Shown here one piece after another: positions 35,034 to 42,929 of a stretch of DNA of 64,000 nucleotides; the first letter of the stretch is position 1; each line of letters begins with the position of its first letter. A model generated the notes under the pieces. That model was given only the letters and a program-made list of their open reading frames with translations. It did not search any database and was not told where the DNA came from. The stretch covers positions 1,054,001-1,118,000 of the forward strand of contig NZ_JAFCGY010000001.1 of assembly GCF_016836705.1 (NCBI RefSeq), written 5' to 3'. A program made the translations under genes and the position numbers. This stretch comes from Mesorhizobium caraganae (GTDB lineage: Bacteria; Pseudomonadota; Alphaproteobacteria; Rhizobiales; Rhizobiaceae).

Positions 35034-35792
35034 ATGTACAGATACGTGGCAGTCGCCCTGATTGTCGGTGTAGCCACTGGACCGGCCTCGGCCCTCGACG
35101 TGGGTGTTGGCGGTAAGGTCGGCGGTCTCGGGGTCGGTGCTGGAGTGAGCGCCGGTCGACAAGGCGTCTCTGTCGGGGTCGGTGCTGGAGTGAGCGCCGG
35201 TCGACAAGGCGTCTCTGTCGGGGTCGGTGCGAGCGTCGACGGTGTGGGCGGAACAAGCGTTGGAGCATCGGTCGGCACAGACAAAGGGGCGCTCGGCGTA
35301 GGCATCGATGCTGGCGGTAATGGGGGCAGCACAAGCGGAGGCGTATCGACAGGTACCGGCAACCCGTCTGCTGCTGCGACGGATACTAGCGTCAGCCGAG
35401 CCCCAGACAACACTGCCGTTGTTTCGGCCAATAGCGCCACACGCACCATCGACCTGCCATCTACCCTCAAGCCCTCCAAAGCCGGGCACGGCGAGCTCGA
35501 TAGGATTATCACGGGCTATGCCTTTGGGCTCCTGGCATCATTGAAAGCGAAACCCGGGACGACGCCTGCAGTCGTGAGCGCCTGCCGCGCGGCGATCGTG
35601 TCTGCCGCAACGCCGCTTGGCGCCTTGCGTGTGTCGGCGGTGAGTGCCGGTCCAATGCGCCAACGTCACGCTGCGTTGATGGCGCCGATCGAGGTGCGAA
35701 TACAGTACGCACGCCAAGGCAAAATCCAAGTGCGACAGGCGAGAGTCATATGTCGCCTCGACGCGGGGGGAAGGGTCACCGCGGTAATATAG
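35034..35792 (+). CDS. Secreted Gly/Val-repeat protein, function unknown
   Basis: The start at 35034 is preceded by gcaggagga about 9 nt upstream. The 252-residue product has a signal peptide (YVAVALIVGVATGPASA), then about 85 residues of alternating Gly/Val/Ser sequence that includes the 15-residue unit GVGAGVSAGRQGVSV repeated twice and a partial third copy. It ends in a non-repetitive domain of about 120 residues (IITGYAFGLLASLKAKPG onward) with basic character. The repeat region looks like a beta-rich surface or adhesin-like segment. No anchor is seen. It may be co-transcribed with the coiled-coil gene. No family recognised. Confidence 0.6.
   Translation: MYRYVAVALIVGVATGPASALDVGVGGKVGGLGVGAGVSAGRQGVSVGVGAGVSAGRQGVSVGVGASVDGVGGTSVGASVGTDKGALGVGIDAGGNGGSTSGGVSTGTGNPSAAATDTSVSRAPDNTAVVSANSATRTIDLPSTLKPSKAGHGELDRIITGYAFGLLASLKAKPGTTPAVVSACRAAIVSAATPLGALRVSAVSAGPMRQRHAALMAPIEVRIQYARQGKIQVRQARVICRLDAGGRVTAVI
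35128..35235 (+). repeat. 45-bp tandem repeat inside the Gly/Val protein gene
   Basis: Units begin tcggggtcggtgctggagtg at 35128 and 35173 and are identical over 45 bp. A third, partial unit starts at 35218 (tcggggtcggtgcgagcg). The period is a multiple of three, so copy number can change without breaking the frame. Confidence 0.85.
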
Positions 35793-35868
35793 CGAGCGCC
35801 TATCGGCTCGACGACAGAGGGCAACTTCGGGTCGAACTATGGTCGCTGCCAGCCATCGAGAGTTCCGG

Positions 35869-36154
35869 CCTAACCCGGCGCGCCTGCCACCGAGCCCCTG
35901 ACCACCAGGTCGACCGGCCAGACTTCGCCGCGCGCCCCCTCTTCCAGCCCCGATATGCGCGCCGCCAGCCGCTCGGCGATGCGGGCCCCGGCGAGGCGGA
36001 TCGACGAGCGTGTCGTCGACAGCGGAACGGAAAAATTCTCCGGCTTCAGCCATGGGAAGACGTCGTCATGGGCGATCAGCGACAGGTCGCCGGGAATGGT
36101 CAGGCCAAGGTCGCGCACCGCGCGCACGACGCCGAGCGACATGATCAGGCTGGA
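35869..36154 (-). pseudogene. Duplicated 3' end of aglR (LacI-type regulator fragment)
   Basis: These 286 bp are identical base for base to 37795-38080, the 3' end of aglR plus 1 bp past its stop. They encode only the last 94 residues of the regulator, with no promoter or DNA-binding domain. Identity stops sharply at both ends (36155 and 35868). The copy lies in the same orientation as aglR and brackets the 2-hydroxyacid dehydrogenase gene. It is a relic of a duplication or of an insertion event that rebuilt the gene end. Confidence 0.9.
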
Positions 36155-36197
36155 TGAGCAAGGGCATCAAGGGGCTGCATGGTGCAGTCTCGTGGAA

Positions 36198-37223
36198 TCA
36201 CACGTCGCCGAGCAAGGCCGCACTCCTGCGCTGCCTGGCTTGCGGGTTGACGATATCGGCATGTCCTTCGCCGCTCATCATCGCCCACAGGTTCTTGGCC
36301 GCATGCCAGCCGATGGCCTGAGTTCCTTCAGTCGTCCAGGCGGCGACATGCGGTGTGCACAAGACGTTGGGTAGCGAAAACAGCGGATCGTCGGTCTTCG
36401 GCGGCTCCTGGTCGAACACGTCGAGAGCCGCACCCGCGATTTGGTCATTGGCCAGCGCTGCTCGCAGGGCCGTGTAGTCGATCAGTGATCCGCGCCCGGT
36501 GTTCACGACGATAGCTGACGGTTTCATCTTCGCGAACGCGGCAGCGTTTAGGATGTGATGGTTATCCGGGCTCGGCGTTGCGTGCAGCGTCAGGAAGTCG
36601 GATTGCTCCACCAGGGTGGAGAAGTCAACGAGTTCGATGCCTGGAGGCGCTTCCTTCAGGAAGGGATCATAGGCAAGGATGCGAGCCTCCCAGCCCGACA
36701 GCCGTTGCGCCACGCCACGGCCGATGCGGCCCAGGCCGAGGATGCCGACGGTGGCGCCGCGCAGCGTCGCGCCATGTGTCAGGCCGCGCCACCCGCCGCG
36801 CCGCATGAATTCGGGCGTCCACGTGCCAAGTCGTTTGGCAACCGCCAGCATCAGGGCGACCGCGTGCTCGCTGACCGTGAAGATCTGAAAATCGTTCGGC
36901 GTACTCGAAACCAGAATTCCGTGCTCGGTGGCGGCGTCGATGTCGATGCTGTCGACGCCAATGCCATATTTTGAGATGTAGCGCAGATCCGGAAGCGCCT
37001 GCATCACGCGCCTGGTGATGCGGGTGCCGCTTGCCCCCATCAAGGCGACACAGCCATGTGCCTTGGCAATCAGCTCATCCTCGGTGAAGCGCTTGAACGG
37101 CATTTCCCAGAGCGCATTGCCGAAAATGACGTTGACCCCACGCTCGCGCAGCCAGTCTAGCGAGGCGTCAGTCGGGTCGTAGCGTTCAAATGCGAGAACC
37201 CTGGGCAAGCCTTGAGCGCTCAT
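36198..37223 (-). CDS. D-isomer-specific 2-hydroxyacid dehydrogenase
   Basis: The 341-residue NAD-dependent dehydrogenase shows the SerA/GyaR family plan: substrate-domain KYGIGVDSIDIDAATEHGIL, nucleotide site GILGLGRIGRGVAQ, and the catalytic Arg (NTGRGSLID), Glu (FDQEPPKTDDPL) and His (TPHVAAWT). It interconverts a 2-oxoacid and a D-2-hydroxyacid; hydroxypyruvate, glyoxylate and phosphoglycerate are possible. It lies between the two copies of the aglR 3' end and on the same strand as aglR, so it may have arrived with the event that made the duplication. Its usage of TTG/GCG-rich codons is not obviously foreign. Confidence 0.88.
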   Translation of the reverse strand: MSAQGLPRVLAFERYDPTDASLDWLRERGVNVIFGNALWEMPFKRFTEDELIAKAHGCVALMGASGTRITRRVMQALPDLRYISKYGIGVDSIDIDAATEHGILVSSTPNDFQIFTVSEHAVALMLAVAKRLGTWTPEFMRRGGWRGLTHGATLRGATVGILGLGRIGRGVAQRLSGWEARILAYDPFLKEAPPGIELVDFSTLVEQSDFLTLHATPSPDNHHILNAAAFAKMKPSAIVVNTGRGSLIDYTALRAALANDQIAGAALDVFDQEPPKTDDPLFSLPNVLCTPHVAAWTTEGTQAIGWHAAKNLWAMMSGEGHADIVNPQARQRRSAALLGDV

Positions 37224-37795
37224 GATGGTGGCGATCTCCTCGAATACCTTCGAATTGTCCCGACGGAACAGTTCTTGCCGATTTCAATCCGCTTCGAAGC
37301 GCGTCCGGGCTGGTTGGTACGTCGGCCGCGGACGAAGCGCTGGCAGGTGTTGGACAGATGCGTGCGCAGTCGCCGCGTTGCCGGGCAACGGCTTGAGTGC
37401 TCAACCGCGATCGCTGCCGGAGAGGCGCAACGCATCTTAAGCATGCTTCTTTCCTGGGGCATATCGGACCCACGGCCTAAGCCTCGCACACGACCGTCCA
37501 AAAAAATAGCGCAGCAGAGGTCCTGCATTCACTTTTCCTGGCTATAGCGGGAATATCTCCGCCTCAGTTGACGGCGTTGGTCGAGGCGCGAAGTACGCTG
37601 TCAGTGCCGTCGAGCACGATCTGGTCCCCCAACCCCCATCGCGCCAGGAGCAGGAGTGCATCGCGTCCGGTTTCCGGGACGCAAGTATGTCTGCTCAACG
37701 GCTGATGTTAAGCGCGTTGGGGCCATTCGCGTCGTGGAAGACGGACGTAGGCTTTGGGTCGAGTTCGATCGCTACAGGTGATTGAGTTCTGCCCC
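37224..37795. other. 572-bp gap between the dehydrogenase and aglR
   Basis: No complete gene is supported. On the plus strand, 37654-37782 reads RKYVCSTADVKRVGAIRVVE, then a short tail ending WVEFDRYR and a stop, which looks like the C-terminal remnant of some protein. A similar peptide (SAYRLDDRGQLRVEL) is read at the corresponding position before the other aglR 3' copy, at about 35792-35850. The promoter of the dehydrogenase gene should lie at the low end of the gap. Confidence 0.45.
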
Positions 37796-38818
37796 CTAAC
37801 CCGGCGCGCCTGCCACCGAGCCCCTGACCACCAGGTCGACCGGCCAGACTTCGCCGCGCGCCCCCTCTTCCAGCCCCGATATGCGCGCCGCCAGCCGCTC
37901 GGCGATGCGGGCCCCGGCGAGGCGGATCGACGAGCGTGTCGTCGACAGCGGAACGGAAAAATTCTCCGGCTTCAGCCATGGGAAGACGTCGTCATGGGCG
38001 ATCAGCGACAGGTCGCCGGGAATGGTCAGGCCAAGGTCGCGCACCGCGCGCACGACGCCGAGCGACATGATCAGGCTGGAGCAGGCGATCGCGGTTGGCG
38101 GTTCGCTCTGTTCGAGCAGGCGCCGCGCGGCGCGATAGCCGTTCTCCTCGGTCATCGTCACCGAGCAGACATGGCGCTCGCCGAGTGTCAGGCCGCGGGC
38201 GGCCAGCGCGCGGCGCATGCCGCGCTCGCGGTGGATGGCGAAGGTCTCGCGGTCGTCGCCATTGATCAGCGCCAGCCGGCGATGGCCGAGCTGCACCAGC
38301 AGCCGGGCCGCCTCGTGGAAGGCGCCCTCATTGTCGATGTCGGTGAACGGATAGTCGAAATCGAAGCCGTCGCTGCGGCCATGGACGATGAAGGGGATGC
38401 CCAGCGTGTTGACCAGCGCCACCCGCCGGTCGGCCGGCCGCGGCGAGGAGATGTAGACGGCGTCGACCTGGCGGTTGGCGACGATGCGGCGATAGGTGGT
38501 CTCCTGGTCGTCGGCGTCTGCCGGCGACAGAACGAGGTCGAGTTCGTGCGAGCGGGCATAGTCGCCCAGGCCGGAGAGGAACTCGACAAAATGCGGATCG
38601 ATATCGACCGAGGCGCCGGTCGGCAGGACATAGCCGATCATGCCGGTCTTGCCGGTCGCCAGCCGGCGCGCGCTCGGGTTGGGCCGGTAGCCGTGGCGCT
38701 TGGCGGCATCCACCACGCGCCGGCGGGTTTCCTCGTTAACCTCCGGATAGCCGTTCAGCGCACGGCTGACCGTTGTCTGCGACAGAGCCAGCATATGGGA
38801 AAGCTGTTTCAGGTTCAC
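37796..38818 (-). CDS. aglR: LacI-family regulator of the alpha-glucoside operon
   Basis: From a GTG at 38818 (ggagg 7 nt upstream) the protein is 340 residues. The N-terminal helix-turn-helix is LSHMLALSQTTVSRALNGYP, followed by the hinge (GYRPNPSARRLATGKTGMIG) and a periplasmic-binding-like effector domain. It is divergent from aglE and matches AglR, the repressor of aglEFGAK in Sinorhizobium. An ATG at 38872 would put extra residues in front of the HTH and is less likely. Palindromes with the core aaagcgcttt lie in the shared intergenic region. Its last 94 codons are duplicated 1.9 kb downstream. Confidence 0.9.
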   Translation of the reverse strand: MNLKQLSHMLALSQTTVSRALNGYPEVNEETRRRVVDAAKRHGYRPNPSARRLATGKTGMIGYVLPTGASVDIDPHFVEFLSGLGDYARSHELDLVLSPADADDQETTYRRIVANRQVDAVYISSPRPADRRVALVNTLGIPFIVHGRSDGFDFDYPFTDIDNEGAFHEAARLLVQLGHRRLALINGDDRETFAIHRERGMRRALAARGLTLGERHVCSVTMTEENGYRAARRLLEQSEPPTAIACSSLIMSLGVVRAVRDLGLTIPGDLSLIAHDDVFPWLKPENFSVPLSTTRSSIRLAGARIAERLAARISGLEEGARGEVWPVDLVVRGSVAGAPG

Positions 38819-38837
38819 TGGGAGGCCTCCAAGCCTC

Positions 38838-38847
38838 AAAGCGCTTT
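38838..38847. promoter_or_regulatory. Candidate AglR operator next to aglR
   Basis: The palindrome aaagcgcttt has the central CG and A/T-rich flanks usual for LacI-family operators. It lies 20 bp before the aglR start, so binding could give autoregulation. The same 10 bp recur at 39058-39067. Assignment is by pattern only. Confidence 0.5.
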
Positions 38848-39055
38848 TAATTTTGGATCCGCACGGCGCCATGAAGGGCGCTGCCGAACCATGGGACCAT
38901 ACGCACTGGTCCGGCCAGTTTGAAGCATAATACGCTGCTGCATCGCCAAAAAACTATGCTGCAGTGCACTTTATCAAGTGCTGCAACCCGAAATTAAATC
39001 GATTAGCCCGCTACCCTCTTGACTTCCGTTGGATTCAATGGCGAGATCAAAAAGA

Positions 39056-39069
39056 CCAAAGCGCTTTGG
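39056..39069. promoter_or_regulatory. Candidate AglR operator upstream of aglE
   Basis: Ccaaagcgctttgg is a perfect 14-bp palindrome 112 bp before the aglE start. It shares the core aaagcgcttt with the site at 38838. Two such sites about 220 bp apart in the aglR-aglE space would allow repression of both divergent genes, possibly with looping. The rest of this 362-bp space (38819-39180) shows no gene. Confidence 0.55.
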
Positions 39070-39180
39070 AAGACTCTTTCGAAAGGTTGCGGTTCCTTTC
39101 CGAGTGAGTCACAGTCCTGCGGCGTCGGCGGGCGGAATGGAGGTTCCGTCCGGGTGTATGTGACCACTGGGAGGAATGCG

Positions 39181-40536
39181 ATGAAGAAGATGCTTCTGCT
39201 TGGCGCCGCGTTTGCAACGCTCGCCCTGAGCCTGCCGGCGCAAGCCGAACTGAAATTCAAGCCGGGTGAAGACAAGCGTTTCAACTGGGCCAACTACGAA
39301 GAGTTGAAAAAGGTCGATCTCAAGGGCGAGACGCTGACCATCTTCGGACCTTGGCGCGGCGAGGACGAAGGTCTCATCCGCACGGTTCTCGAGTATTTCC
39401 AGGAAGCCACCGGCGCCGAGATCAAATACTCCTCGTCGGAGAATTACGAACAGCAGATCGTCATCGACACCCAGGCCGGCAGCCCGCCCAACATCGCCGT
39501 GCTGCCGCAGCCGGGCCTGATCCAGGATCTGGCCTCCAAGGGCCTGCTGACGCCGCTCGGCGACGACACCGCCAAATGGGTCAAGGACAATTACGGCGCC
39601 GGCCAGTCATGGGTCGACCTCGGCACCTTCAAGGACAAGGACGGCAAGCCGGGCTTCTTCGCCTTCCCCTACAAGGCCGACGTGAAATCGCTGGTCTGGT
39701 ACTCGCCGGACAATTTCGAGGAAGCCGGCTACAAGGTTCCCAAGACCCAGGAAGAGCTTGCCGACCTCGAGAAGAAGATCATCGCGGACGGCGGCACGCC
39801 GTGGTGCATCGGTCTCGGCTCGGGCGGCGCCACCGGCTGGCCGGCGACCGACTGGGTCGAAGACATCATGCTGCGCACCCAGGCGCCGGACGTTTACGAC
39901 AAGTGGGTGAAGAACGAGATCCCGTTCAACGACCCGGCGGTGGTCAACGCCATCGACATCTTCGGCAAGATCGCCACCGACGACAAGATGGTCGATGGCG
40001 GCGCCAAGGCGGTTGCCGCGACCGACTTCCGCGACAGCCCCAAGGGCCTCTTCTCGGTGCCGCCGAAATGCTACCTGCACCATCAGGCGTCGTTCATCCC
40101 GACCTTCTTCCCGGAAGGCACCAAGGTGGGCCAGGATGCCGACTTCTTCTACTTCCCGCCCTATGCGTCCAAGCCTGAACTGGGCACGCCCGTGCTCGGC
40201 GCCGGTACGCTCGCCATGATCACCAAGGATTCGAAGGGCGCGCGCGCCTTCATCGAATTCCTGAAGATGCCGCTGGCGCATGAAATCTGGATGGCCCAGG
40301 GCGGCTTCGTGACGCCGCTCAAGTCGGTCAACAAGGATGCCTATGCCAGCGACGCGCTGAAGAAGCAGGGCGAAATCCTCGCCAATGCCTCGACCTTCCG
40401 CTTCGACGGTTCGGACCTGATGCCGGGCAAGATCGGCGCCGGCGCCTTCTGGACCGGCATGATCGATCTGGTCGGCGGCAAGTCGGCCCAGGATGTCGCA
40501 ACCGACATCCAGAAGAGCTGGGACGCGATCAAGTAA
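39181..40536 (+). CDS. aglE: Alpha-glucoside ABC transporter substrate-binding protein
   Basis: From the ATG at 39181 (gggagga 5 nt upstream) the product is 451 residues. It has a Sec signal peptide (LLLGAAFATLALSLPAQA) and a family 1 sugar-binding fold: TLTIFGPWRGEDEGLIRTVL, IAVLPQPGLIQDL, GSGGATGWPATDWVED. It binds alpha-glucosides such as sucrose, maltose or trehalose in the periplasm. It is first in the aglEFGAK operon, divergent from aglR. A longer frame from 39019 is not supported. A hairpin after the gene may favour high expression of this subunit. Confidence 0.93.
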   Translation: MKKMLLLGAAFATLALSLPAQAELKFKPGEDKRFNWANYEELKKVDLKGETLTIFGPWRGEDEGLIRTVLEYFQEATGAEIKYSSSENYEQQIVIDTQAGSPPNIAVLPQPGLIQDLASKGLLTPLGDDTAKWVKDNYGAGQSWVDLGTFKDKDGKPGFFAFPYKADVKSLVWYSPDNFEEAGYKVPKTQEELADLEKKIIADGGTPWCIGLGSGGATGWPATDWVEDIMLRTQAPDVYDKWVKNEIPFNDPAVVNAIDIFGKIATDDKMVDGGAKAVAATDFRDSPKGLFSVPPKCYLHHQASFIPTFFPEGTKVGQDADFFYFPPYASKPELGTPVLGAGTLAMITKDSKGARAFIEFLKMPLAHEIWMAQGGFVTPLKSVNKDAYASDALKKQGEILANASTFRFDGSDLMPGKIGAGAFWTGMIDLVGGKSAQDVATDIQKSWDAIK

Positions 40537-40607
40537 TCAGCGGCCAAGCAGTGAGCGGCGAGTCAGCAGCCGCTTTGGCTGCAAATTCAGGACTTCCTCC
40601 ACAGACT

Positions 40608-40634
40608 GGATCCGGGCCTTGTTGGCCCGGATCC
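40608..40634. other. Perfect 11-bp hairpin between aglE and aglF
   Basis: Ggatccgggcc, a 5-nt ttgtt loop and ggcccggatcc form a strong RNA hairpin in the 218-bp gap after aglE. There is no T-run, so it is more likely a partial terminator or an mRNA-stabilising structure that raises AglE over the permeases, as known between malE and malF in enterics. Confidence 0.6.
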
Positions 40635-40754
40635 GACCGGCGCCGTACGCCGGACCGATTTGCGTTCGTTCGTTCCGAATAACTTAAATCGGCGCATTGC
40701 CACATCGCCAGGGCTGTTCAAAGCCCGGCCGATCATGCGCAGGGAGAGGGACCC

Positions 40755-41768
40755 ATGGCTGCTCAGATCTTATCGGCCATTTTTGTCATCATCATCGGCG
40801 TCGGCGGCTGCGTCGCCTATTTCTGGGGCGCCAACAAGCTGGTCGACCTGATTTTCCCGTCGCGCGGCGTCGCCGGGGCCGCGGCCATCGACAATCTGCG
40901 CCGGCAAGGGCTGGTCCGTCCGTGGCTGTTCGTCGGCCCGGCGATGATCATCCTTACCGTCTATCTGATCTATCCGGTGGTGGCGACGCTCTGGCTGTCC
41001 TTCCTCGACCGCGGCGGCCAGCATTTTGTCGGCTTCGCCAATTATGAATGGGCGTTCGGCGACCGTGAGTTCCGCAACTCGATCCTGAACAACATCATCT
41101 GGCTGGCGGTGGTGCCGGCGGCGTGTACCTTCCTCGGGCTGATCATCGCCGTGCTCACCGACAAGATCTGGTGGGGCACGATCGCCAAGAGCCTGATCTT
41201 CCTGCCGCTGGCGATCTCCTTCGTCGGCGCAAGCGTGATCTGGAAATTCATCTACGAGTATCGCGGCGAAGGCCAGGTGCAGATCGGCCTGCTCAACTCG
41301 ATCATCCAGTATTTCGGCGGCCAGCCGCAGGTCTGGATATCTCTGCCGTTCTGGAACAACTTCTTCCTGATGATCATCCTGATCTGGATCCAGACCGGCT
41401 TTGCCATGGTCATCCTGTCTTCGGCGCTGCGCGGCATTCCGGAGGAGACGCTCGAAGCCGCGGTCATCGACGGCGCCAATCCGTTCCAGATTTTCTGGAA
41501 GATCATGGTGCCGCAGATCTGGGGCACCATTGCCGTGGTCTGGACGACGATCACCATCCTGGTGCTGAAAGTGTTCGACATCGTGCTGACCATGACCAAC
41601 GGCCAATGGAACAGCCAGGTGCTGGCCAATCTGATGTTCGACTGGATGTTCCGCGGCGGCGGTGATTTCGGGCGCGGCGCCACCATCGCCATCATCATCA
41701 TGATCGCGGTCATCCCGATCATGGTCTGGAACATTCGCCAGGCGAACAAAGAGACGGGAGGACATTGA
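40755..41768 (+). CDS. aglF: Alpha-glucoside ABC transporter permease
   Basis: A 337-residue membrane protein of the MalF/AglF family. An extra N-terminal helix (IFVIIIGVGGCVAYFWGANK) is followed by a six-helix core (PAMIILTVYLIYPVVATLWL and onward) and the EAA loop EAAVIDGANPFQIFWKIMVP. The ATG follows cagggagagggaccc. It is separated by one base from aglG. With AglG it forms the channel for alpha-glucosides. The N-terminal extension is characteristic of AglF as against other MalF relatives. Confidence 0.92.
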   Translation: MAAQILSAIFVIIIGVGGCVAYFWGANKLVDLIFPSRGVAGAAAIDNLRRQGLVRPWLFVGPAMIILTVYLIYPVVATLWLSFLDRGGQHFVGFANYEWAFGDREFRNSILNNIIWLAVVPAACTFLGLIIAVLTDKIWWGTIAKSLIFLPLAISFVGASVIWKFIYEYRGEGQVQIGLLNSIIQYFGGQPQVWISLPFWNNFFLMIILIWIQTGFAMVILSSALRGIPEETLEAAVIDGANPFQIFWKIMVPQIWGTIAVVWTTITILVLKVFDIVLTMTNGQWNSQVLANLMFDWMFRGGGDFGRGATIAIIIMIAVIPIMVWNIRQANKETGGH

Positions 41769-41769
41769 G

Positions 41770-42924
41770 ATGGCCGTCGCAACCGGAAAATCCTTTGCCA
41801 GCCGTTTCGGCGTCCACATCGCCGTGCTCATCTTCGTCGCCATCTGGACCGTGCCGACGCTCGGCATCCTGGTCTCCTCGCTGCGCGACAAGGACCAGAT
41901 CATCGCCTCGGGCTGGTGGAATTCGTTCTCCAGTTCCACCCAGACCGAAGCCGGCCGGTTGCCGGCTGCCTCGGCGCAGGTCGAGAAGGACGGCAAATTC
42001 GTGCTTGCCGGCAACATCTTCGGCGACGCTGCCGCCCGCAACATCAGCGCTTTCGGCGTCAAGTCGGCGGCACCGACGCAATATCCGGCCGGCACGACTG
42101 CCGATCTCGGCGATGGCGTTACCCTGCAGCTCAATGCCGACGGCACGTTCGTCATGTCGTCGCCGAAAGCCTTTGAGGGCGACCGCGGCCAGCGCGTCTA
42201 TTATGCCTCGTCGGCGCCGCCGAAATTCACCACCGACAATTACAACACGGTGCTGTTTTCCGAAGGCATCGGCCGCTCCTTCATGAACTCGCTGACCGTC
42301 ACCATTCCGGCGACCGTCATCCCGATCCTGATCGCGGCCTTCGCCGCCTATGCGCTGGCCTGGATGCGCTTTCCCGGCCGCGCGCTGCTGATCGCCGTCA
42401 TCATCGGCCTGCTGGTCGTGCCGCTGCAGATGTCGCTGATCCCGTTGCTCAAACTCTACAACGGCGTCGGCACTTTCTTCGGCGTGCCGTCGAAAACCTA
42501 TCTCGGCATCTGGCTGGCGCATACCGGCTTCGGCCTGCCCTTCGCCATCTATCTCCTGCGCAGCTATATTGCCGGCCTGCCGCGCGAGATCATGGAATCG
42601 GCGCGTATCGACGGCGCCAGCGATTTCGAGATATTCGTCAAGATCGTGCTGCCGCTGTCGTTCCCGGTGCTGGCCTCCTTCGCCATCTTCCAGTTCCTGT
42701 GGGTTTGGAACGATTTGTTGGTGGCGATGGTTTTCCTCGGTACTGAGGGCGATCAGATCGTGCTGACCGCCAAGCTCAATGCGCTGCTCGGTTCGCGCGG
42801 CGGCGACTGGGAGATCCTGACGACATCGGCCTTCGTCACCATCATCGTGCCGCTGATCGTGTTCTTCTCGCTACAGCGCTATTTCGTCCGCGGGCTGCTG
42901 GCCGGCTCGGTCAAAGGAGGTTGA
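41770..42924 (+). CDS. aglG: Alpha-glucoside ABC transporter permease
   Basis: A 384-residue MalG-type permease. After the first helix there is a periplasmic loop of about 100 residues (from about 40 to 155), then the helices (LTVTIPATVIPILIAAFAAY) and the EAA loop ESARIDGASDFEIFVKIVLP. The ribosome-binding site gggagga lies in the end of aglF. It partners AglF; the long loop is typical of AglG. The next gene follows with 5 bp between. Confidence 0.92.
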   Translation: MAVATGKSFASRFGVHIAVLIFVAIWTVPTLGILVSSLRDKDQIIASGWWNSFSSSTQTEAGRLPAASAQVEKDGKFVLAGNIFGDAAARNISAFGVKSAAPTQYPAGTTADLGDGVTLQLNADGTFVMSSPKAFEGDRGQRVYYASSAPPKFTTDNYNTVLFSEGIGRSFMNSLTVTIPATVIPILIAAFAAYALAWMRFPGRALLIAVIIGLLVVPLQMSLIPLLKLYNGVGTFFGVPSKTYLGIWLAHTGFGLPFAIYLLRSYIAGLPREIMESARIDGASDFEIFVKIVLPLSFPVLASFAIFQFLWVWNDLLVAMVFLGTEGDQIVLTAKLNALLGSRGGDWEILTTSAFVTIIVPLIVFFSLQRYFVRGLLAGSVKGG

Positions 42925-42929
42925 GACTG

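Noticed and set aside
35128..35235. Possible CRISPR-like repeat
   Set aside because: Head-to-tail 45-bp units with no spacers, in frame inside a coding sequence; a protein repeat.
28500..37800. A single integrated genomic island
   Set aside because: Gene content is patchy, but no integrase, tRNA target or consistent base shift was seen; only the aglR duplication at one side suggests insertion.
37754..38923. 389-codon open frame on the plus strand over aglR
   Set aside because: Antisense to a clear LacI regulator. It is repeated at 35750 only because the DNA itself is duplicated.
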